A program made the translations under genes and the position numbers. Of a DNA stretch of 64,000 nt, positions 60,319 to 64,000 are shown in pieces. Positions within the stretch are counted from its first letter, which is position 1, and each line of letters starts with the position of its first letter. Source of the DNA: Chitinophagales bacterium (GTDB lineage Bacteria; Bacteroidota; Bacteroidia; Chitinophagales; Saprospiraceae); NCBI GenBank assembly GCA_013299105.1, contig JAAFJY010000014.1, forward strand, positions 107,605 to 171,604, given 5' to 3'. The notes under the pieces were generated by a model. It saw only the letters and a program-made list of their open reading frames with translations. It did not search any database and was not told the origin of the DNA.

Positions 60319-62634
60319 TCACTTCCTCACATTCAAATTGTCCAAAACCCAGTAATCTCCACCATCCCAGAGCAGTCCCGGCTGGCCCATCACCAACAAC
60401 TCATCAATAAACAAAAAAGGCTGTTGGATTTCTTTGCCCTCAAGCGCCAAACGCACTTTGACTCCAGCCTGGCTGACATTCAAGGGGATCGATACCAGGC
60501 CCCAGCCTTTGTTGTCGAGAGCGATCAGGTCGAGGCGGCTGGCATTGTGGGCCACCAGTTTTTCTTCGCCGCTGGGGCTGATTTCGTAGAGTTTGAGGTT
60601 GATGCGCGGATGTTGGTCCGAACCCATGTATACCCACAAAGTGAGGGTATTGTTTTGGGCGGGGGCTTGAAAGGTGCAGACGGGCACTTCAGCTTGGGTA
60701 GCAGCCATGAACGCTCCTTTGCCCCGGTATTGGTAAGTCGATTTTTGTTGGTCAAAATTTTGGTAAAACCACTGGCTTTCCGGTTTGCTATACCAAAATT
60801 GGCCTTTTTTCAATCCCCTTATCTGGATTTTTTGGATGCTGTCCAATTGTTCCTTGCGCCAATTAATCGCAGCCTGCTTGAAGGCCGACAAAGGCAGTTC
60901 CATCACACTCACCAAATTGTCTTGGTAAATAGGCTTGCCCTGGGTCACGAGGTAGCGCTCTAGTTTTTTAGTTGGGTTGTATTGCAAAGGATCAAGAATC
61001 AGCAAGAGCGGTTTTTGTGAGGGCAGGTCCTCAATCACGTTGTAATCTTGATAAGGCAAAAGGCCCAGTTGAAATTGCTTGAAAGTGCGGCTGAACGAAG
61101 TCCGGCTCATCTCCTGCCCCATCGTTGGCAAGCCATAATGCCAACCTGGAATGGTACTGAAACGCAGCAAATCCCCATTGGTGCCGCGCAGGAAATTTTC
61201 AGACCCATTGTGGTGGTAAGGCACGGGAAAAACCGCCTGGTACTTGTTCCAATCTTGGTTTTTGAACCAATATTCGTAACTGAATTCAAACTCTTTTTTA
61301 TCCATGCGGGTATCTTGCCAGAGCTGCAAGGTGGTCGCTTTGCTCAGGTAATAGGCATCCATCGCCAGGATGAGCAATAAAACACCTACCAAACTGCTGC
61401 GCAGCAGACCAGGCTTACGTTGCCAAAACTGGTACAAACCATACCAAGCCATCAAGTTCCAGCCATAGTAAAAAGCCCAGGCAAAGCGCCCCTGCCCCCG
61501 AAACTGCCGGAAAGGTCCCAGGTAGTCAATCATCCAAGCACAGGATTTGAACACAAAGGGTAAACCCAAAGACAGCAATAACATCAACAAAATAGCAGGG
61601 AAGAGGTATTGAAAAAATGCTGGCAAGGGGTAGGTGTTTTTCCGCCCAACCAAGTCACTGATTTTGGTTAAGAAAAAAACAGCCATGATCAGTCCCGCCC
61701 CCAAGCCAATGTAAACCATGCCTTCAAAATTGGCAGGAGCCAAAATGGGCAGGATTTTTTGCTTGTTGATCCACACCCAAAAAGGGACCTTGAGCGAGGC
61801 AAAAATGCCCTCGACAATGGCGTGGTAATCCAAAAAACCATAAGGAATGGCGGGGCGATCACTCAACTTTTCAGCAGTGCTGCCGAGCCAAATTTGCACC
61901 AAGGCAAAGGGAATCACCACTTGCAGGGCATAATACCCGGCGTAGGCCAGCATGTTATTCCAGCTCAAATTCCGCAAAAAACGAAACAGGAAATAAAAGC
62001 TGATCAACATCCCCCCAATGCCAAAATAGTAAAAATGCAAGAGCGAAACGTAGCCCAATAACAAGCCGATTTTCAGGCTGTTGCGCCAAGTGGGCTTTTC
62101 TTCAAAACAAAGCAAGAAGTACAAAAGCGTAGGCAATACAAAGGCATATGCCAAAGAATAATGCGCCTCGGTGCGAAAATGCTGCGGCGAGAGCATGATA
62201 ATTCCCACCGATACCAAGGCAGCATACCAAGGCCCTACTTGCAATTTTCGGAAACTCAAGTACAACATCACTGCCCCCAACACAAAGGAAAGGAGCAGCA
62301 AGTAATTCATGATGCCATTCGTGTAGGCTGAAATATCGACCAGGTTGCGATTGATGAAGCGCAGCACATTGGATACCCCCGGCTGGCCATCAGCGAACAT
62401 GATGTGGTCGCCATAAGGGTAGCCCATGCCGCCAAAATGCGTGTAAGTGCTGTCGTGTTTGACGTGGTAATAAACGCTGTAATAGTTCTTGTACCCGTCG
62501 CCATAAAGTTGAAAAAAATTGGTACAAGGGTGCAACGCAATGCCCCGGTAATGCAAAAAAACACCCAAGGCTGCGAGAAAAATGCACAGCAGTAGCCCGT
62601 AGAGATGGTGTTTTTTATTGACAGCCTGGCTCAT
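60319..62634 (-). CDS. Large YfhO/GT-C-like membrane protein with periplasmic domain
   Basis: A 771-residue protein. The first part has about twelve helices and loops resembling YfhO/GT-C glycosyltransferases: LHPCTNFFQLYGDGYKNYYSVYYHV, then FGGMGYPYGDHIMFADGQPG, which matches the D-G/GDG-type acidic loop expected of lipid-linked sugar transferases. A second part (from about residue 440) is a large soluble domain ending in WVYMGSDQHPRINLKL, GWGLVSIPL and QPFLFIDELL, likely extracytoplasmic. The pair with the GT87-type gene suggests surface polysaccharide or glycoprotein modification (inference). Confidence 0.6.
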   Translation of the reverse strand: MSQAVNKKHHLYGLLLCIFLAALGVFLHYRGIALHPCTNFFQLYGDGYKNYYSVYYHVKHDSTYTHFGGMGYPYGDHIMFADGQPGVSNVLRFINRNLVDISAYTNGIMNYLLLLSFVLGAVMLYLSFRKLQVGPWYAALVSVGIIMLSPQHFRTEAHYSLAYAFVLPTLLYFLLCFEEKPTWRNSLKIGLLLGYVSLLHFYYFGIGGMLISFYFLFRFLRNLSWNNMLAYAGYYALQVVIPFALVQIWLGSTAEKLSDRPAIPYGFLDYHAIVEGIFASLKVPFWVWINKQKILPILAPANFEGMVYIGLGAGLIMAVFFLTKISDLVGRKNTYPLPAFFQYLFPAILLMLLLSLGLPFVFKSCAWMIDYLGPFRQFRGQGRFAWAFYYGWNLMAWYGLYQFWQRKPGLLRSSLVGVLLLILAMDAYYLSKATTLQLWQDTRMDKKEFEFSYEYWFKNQDWNKYQAVFPVPYHHNGSENFLRGTNGDLLRFSTIPGWHYGLPTMGQEMSRTSFSRTFKQFQLGLLPYQDYNVIEDLPSQKPLLLILDPLQYNPTKKLERYLVTQGKPIYQDNLVSVMELPLSAFKQAAINWRKEQLDSIQKIQIRGLKKGQFWYSKPESQWFYQNFDQQKSTYQYRGKGAFMAATQAEVPVCTFQAPAQNNTLTLWVYMGSDQHPRINLKLYEISPSGEEKLVAHNASRLDLIALDNKGWGLVSIPLNVSQAGVKVRLALEGKEIQQPFLFIDELLVMGQPGLLWDGGDYWVLDNLNVRK

Positions 62635-62636
62635 CG

Positions 62637-62667
62637 TTATGAGTTATGAATTATGGGTTATGAGTGA
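62637..62667. repeat. ATAACTCAT-type words
   Basis: GTTATGAGTTATGAATTATG and GGTTATGAGTGAGAGGG form the reverse complement of the words at 54571-54598 (CACTCATAACCCATAACTCA). It lies just upstream of the membrane-protein start codon, followed by GGCAAGTCTTGAGG, which resembles the sequence before the box at 33205. Confidence 0.55.
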
Positions 62668-62895
62668 GAGGGCCAGTGGCAAGTCTTGAGGTATTTTAAG
62701 CATCTGTTCGCATCATTCTACACTCGAAACTTAACGTAAGTCATTGAATACAATGAATTCAACAACAAACCCGAATACTGTTGCACCCATTGATTTCCCC
62801 TAGTGAGCTGTCCACTCATAACTTGGGGTGTTAAAAAAAAATAAAAAAAGTTCCCCCTATTTTTGGGCTGTCAAGCAACCAAAGAAGAAGGAACC

Positions 62896-63879
62896 ATGTC
62901 CGTAGACAATTGTAAAAGTAAGGAAAAGGCTTGGAAAAGCAAACTGAGAGAGAGCAAAAAAGAAGTGAAGCGTTTGAAAAAGTGCCTGGAAGAGGTGAGG
63001 GCCTCAAGAGATGGTTGGAAGGAGAAGTACAAGCAAGTGCGGGAGGAACAAAAAGGGAAGAGGTCAAAGAATGCCCTAGATTCAGGATTTCGTCCTCGTC
63101 GTCATCATTATGACCTGAGTACTCTAATCCTGGTATTGCACCTGATTAGATATGGAGGGATGAGCTTTCGATGTTGCGTACACTGTTTGAGATGTATGTA
63201 TGAAAGCCTGGGAATAGCAGACCGAGTACCCAGCCATGTGAGTGTTCGTAACTGGGTGCTTAAACAGGGTTACAGTATGCTCAAAGCAGCAAAGGATGTA
63301 GGGAAAGAAGGCCGATGGGCAATCATTGTAGATGAGAGTATTACGGTGGGCAAACAAAGATTACTGGTGGTATTGGGTCTCGAACTTGGGGCGTGGCAAT
63401 TTGATCGGGGGATTAGTTTGCAAGATGTGGTTGTGTTGCATATATCGCGGCGGGAAGAATGGAAAGGACCTGCGGTTAAGGCAGTGTTGGAAGAAGCTTG
63501 TAAAGGCCGACAGGTCGTACAAGCAGTATCCGATGGTGGTCGTAACTTAGTCAATGCGTTTGGTTTATGGAATATGCCTTATTTTTCAGATTGTACTCAT
63601 CGAATAGCGAATATCCTGAAGAAGTATCTGAAAATCAATGGAGATTTTATCAACATGAATGCTCAGATCACAACCTATCGAAGGGAATGGAAACTAGGTA
63701 AGAAGGCTCCTTGGCGACCACCTGCGGTGAGGGGGCACTCCAGGTTTCTCAATGTTTTTGTGTTAATTGATTGGGTGGAAAAAATCATCAAAACCGATAA
63801 AGAACTACTGGCAGAAGTCTATGAGGATTGCCAATGGATTTTCCAAAATCTGAGTTTCTTTCAAGCACTCATCCAATAG
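62896..63879 (+). CDS. Transposase-like protein, apparently cut short
   Basis: A 327-residue protein from the ATG at 62896. The first 65 residues form a charged coiled coil (KAWKSKLRESKKEVKRLKK, ASRDGWKEKYKQVREEQKGKR). Then comes an RNase H-like catalytic region: RWAIIVDESITVGKQRLLVVLGLEL (Asp-Glu) and QAVSDGGRNLVNAFG (second Asp). This is a transposase group found in Bacteroidota and cyanobacteria (ISNCY-like); family members I recall are longer, so the C-terminus is probably lost at about 63880. The stop codon lies next to a second insertion-sequence-like start. Confidence 0.7.
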   Translation: MSVDNCKSKEKAWKSKLRESKKEVKRLKKCLEEVRASRDGWKEKYKQVREEQKGKRSKNALDSGFRPRRHHYDLSTLILVLHLIRYGGMSFRCCVHCLRCMYESLGIADRVPSHVSVRNWVLKQGYSMLKAAKDVGKEGRWAIIVDESITVGKQRLLVVLGLELGAWQFDRGISLQDVVVLHISRREEWKGPAVKAVLEEACKGRQVVQAVSDGGRNLVNAFGLWNMPYFSDCTHRIANILKKYLKINGDFINMNAQITTYRREWKLGKKAPWRPPAVRGHSRFLNVFVLIDWVEKIIKTDKELLAEVYEDCQWIFQNLSFFQALIQ

Positions 63880-63881
63880 AC

Positions 63882-63918
63882 TTGTTCACCCTTGATAATC
63901 AAATTTTTAGTATCTTTG
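63882..63918 (+). promoter_or_regulatory. Promoter of the second transposase
   Basis: TTG (63892-63894) and TATCTTTG (63911-63918) with 16 bp between them, 10 bp before the ATG at 63929. The spacing is slightly short for the Bacteroidota promoter. Confidence 0.5.
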
Positions 63919-63928
63919 CGTAAAAAAC

Positions 63929-64000
63929 ATGATTGACTACAAGTCGATACGAACCGACCGACAGTTTAAGGGCGCAACAGGGAAAAGTAAATCTCAATTC
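63929..64000 (+). CDS. N-terminus of an IS transposase (DDE endonuclease), cut by window edge
   Basis: The 24 codons present (MIDYKSIRTDRQFKGATG, then KSKSQF) match the usual start of small helix-turn-helix DDE transposases with a [YF]-x-x-[IL]-R-T-x-R-x-F-x-x-x-T-G pattern. It continues outside the window. An IS element therefore probably begins near 63880-63890. Confidence 0.5.
   Translation, partial: MIDYKSIRTDRQFKGATGKSKSQF

Noticed and set aside
1..64000. tRNA and rRNA genes
   Set aside because: I looked through the gaps by eye for cloverleaf arms and conserved rRNA stretches and found none; a covariance-model scan would be decisive.

Overview
The window looks like a chromosomal segment of a Bacteroidota bacterium, most likely a Saprospirales (Haliscomenobacter/Lewinella-like) filamentous or gliding organism. 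The reasons are a GldJ gliding/secretion lipoprotein gene at the left edge, proteins ending in type IX secretion (T9SS) sorting domains (23.6-29.3 kb, 50.7-52.8 kb), a CHU_C-type adhesin (30.2-32.9 kb), many Tat-signal Gfo/Idh/MocA oxidoreductases, and several promoters that fit the Bacteroidota pattern TTG-N20-TAnnTTTG. This assignment is an inference; no rRNA or tRNA gene was found to confirm it.

Layout. 0-5 kb: gldJ (partial), a GH78 rhamnosidase-like enzyme and recF. 5.1-6.3 kb: a divergent xisH-xisI pair and a dispersed repeat. 6.3-10.2 kb: a DJ-1/PfpI protein and a ROK kinase-SDR-Gfo/Idh cluster. 10.4-12.3 kb: diacylglycerol/undecaprenol kinase, a Uma2 nuclease and a GNAT protein. 12.3-17.2 kb: an apparent operon of exported sugar-modifying proteins (PmoA-ThuA fusion plus two Gfo/Idh/MocA-type proteins). 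17.3-23.3 kb: SDR, SRPBCC, Crp, TIM-barrel isomerase and NTF2-like genes, a decayed glutamine amidotransferase, a PEP mutase/ICL-type enzyme and a serine hydrolase. 23.6-32.9 kb: two very large surface proteins. 33.4-38 kb: isomerase, lipoprotein, DUF3592 and an AAA/PD-(D/E)XK protein. 37.7-43.6 kb: deoxynucleoside kinase, NDH-2, then a MarR/YceI/esterase/ring-cleaving-dioxygenase group resembling electrophile (quinone) defence, and an exported methyltransferase. 44-49 kb: another Tat oxidoreductase, an Rpn-like nuclease, RluE-type pseudouridine synthase and rdgB. 49-57.3 kb: ilvE, a BlaR1/BlaI-type sensor-repressor pair, an ECF sigma factor with a membrane partner, and ruvC. 57.4-62.6 kb: a second AAA/PD-(D/E)XK protein and two large membrane proteins. 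62.9-64 kb: transposase sequence.

Between the genes there is structured non-coding DNA. One MITE-like family (R1, about 290-306 bp, three copies) has about 28-bp terminal inverted repeats and a variable number of 12-bp units. A second (R2, 161-200 bp, three copies) has 14-bp ends of the form AGAGCNTNNTTAAA. A third class consists of short repeated words (TTCAACATTTCAAC-type; TACGACTTACGA, TACGATA and ATAACTCAT types), some attached to a shared box GCGAGCCC. These elements sit against start and stop codons and are the least explained part of the window. No CRISPR array and no RNA gene was found.
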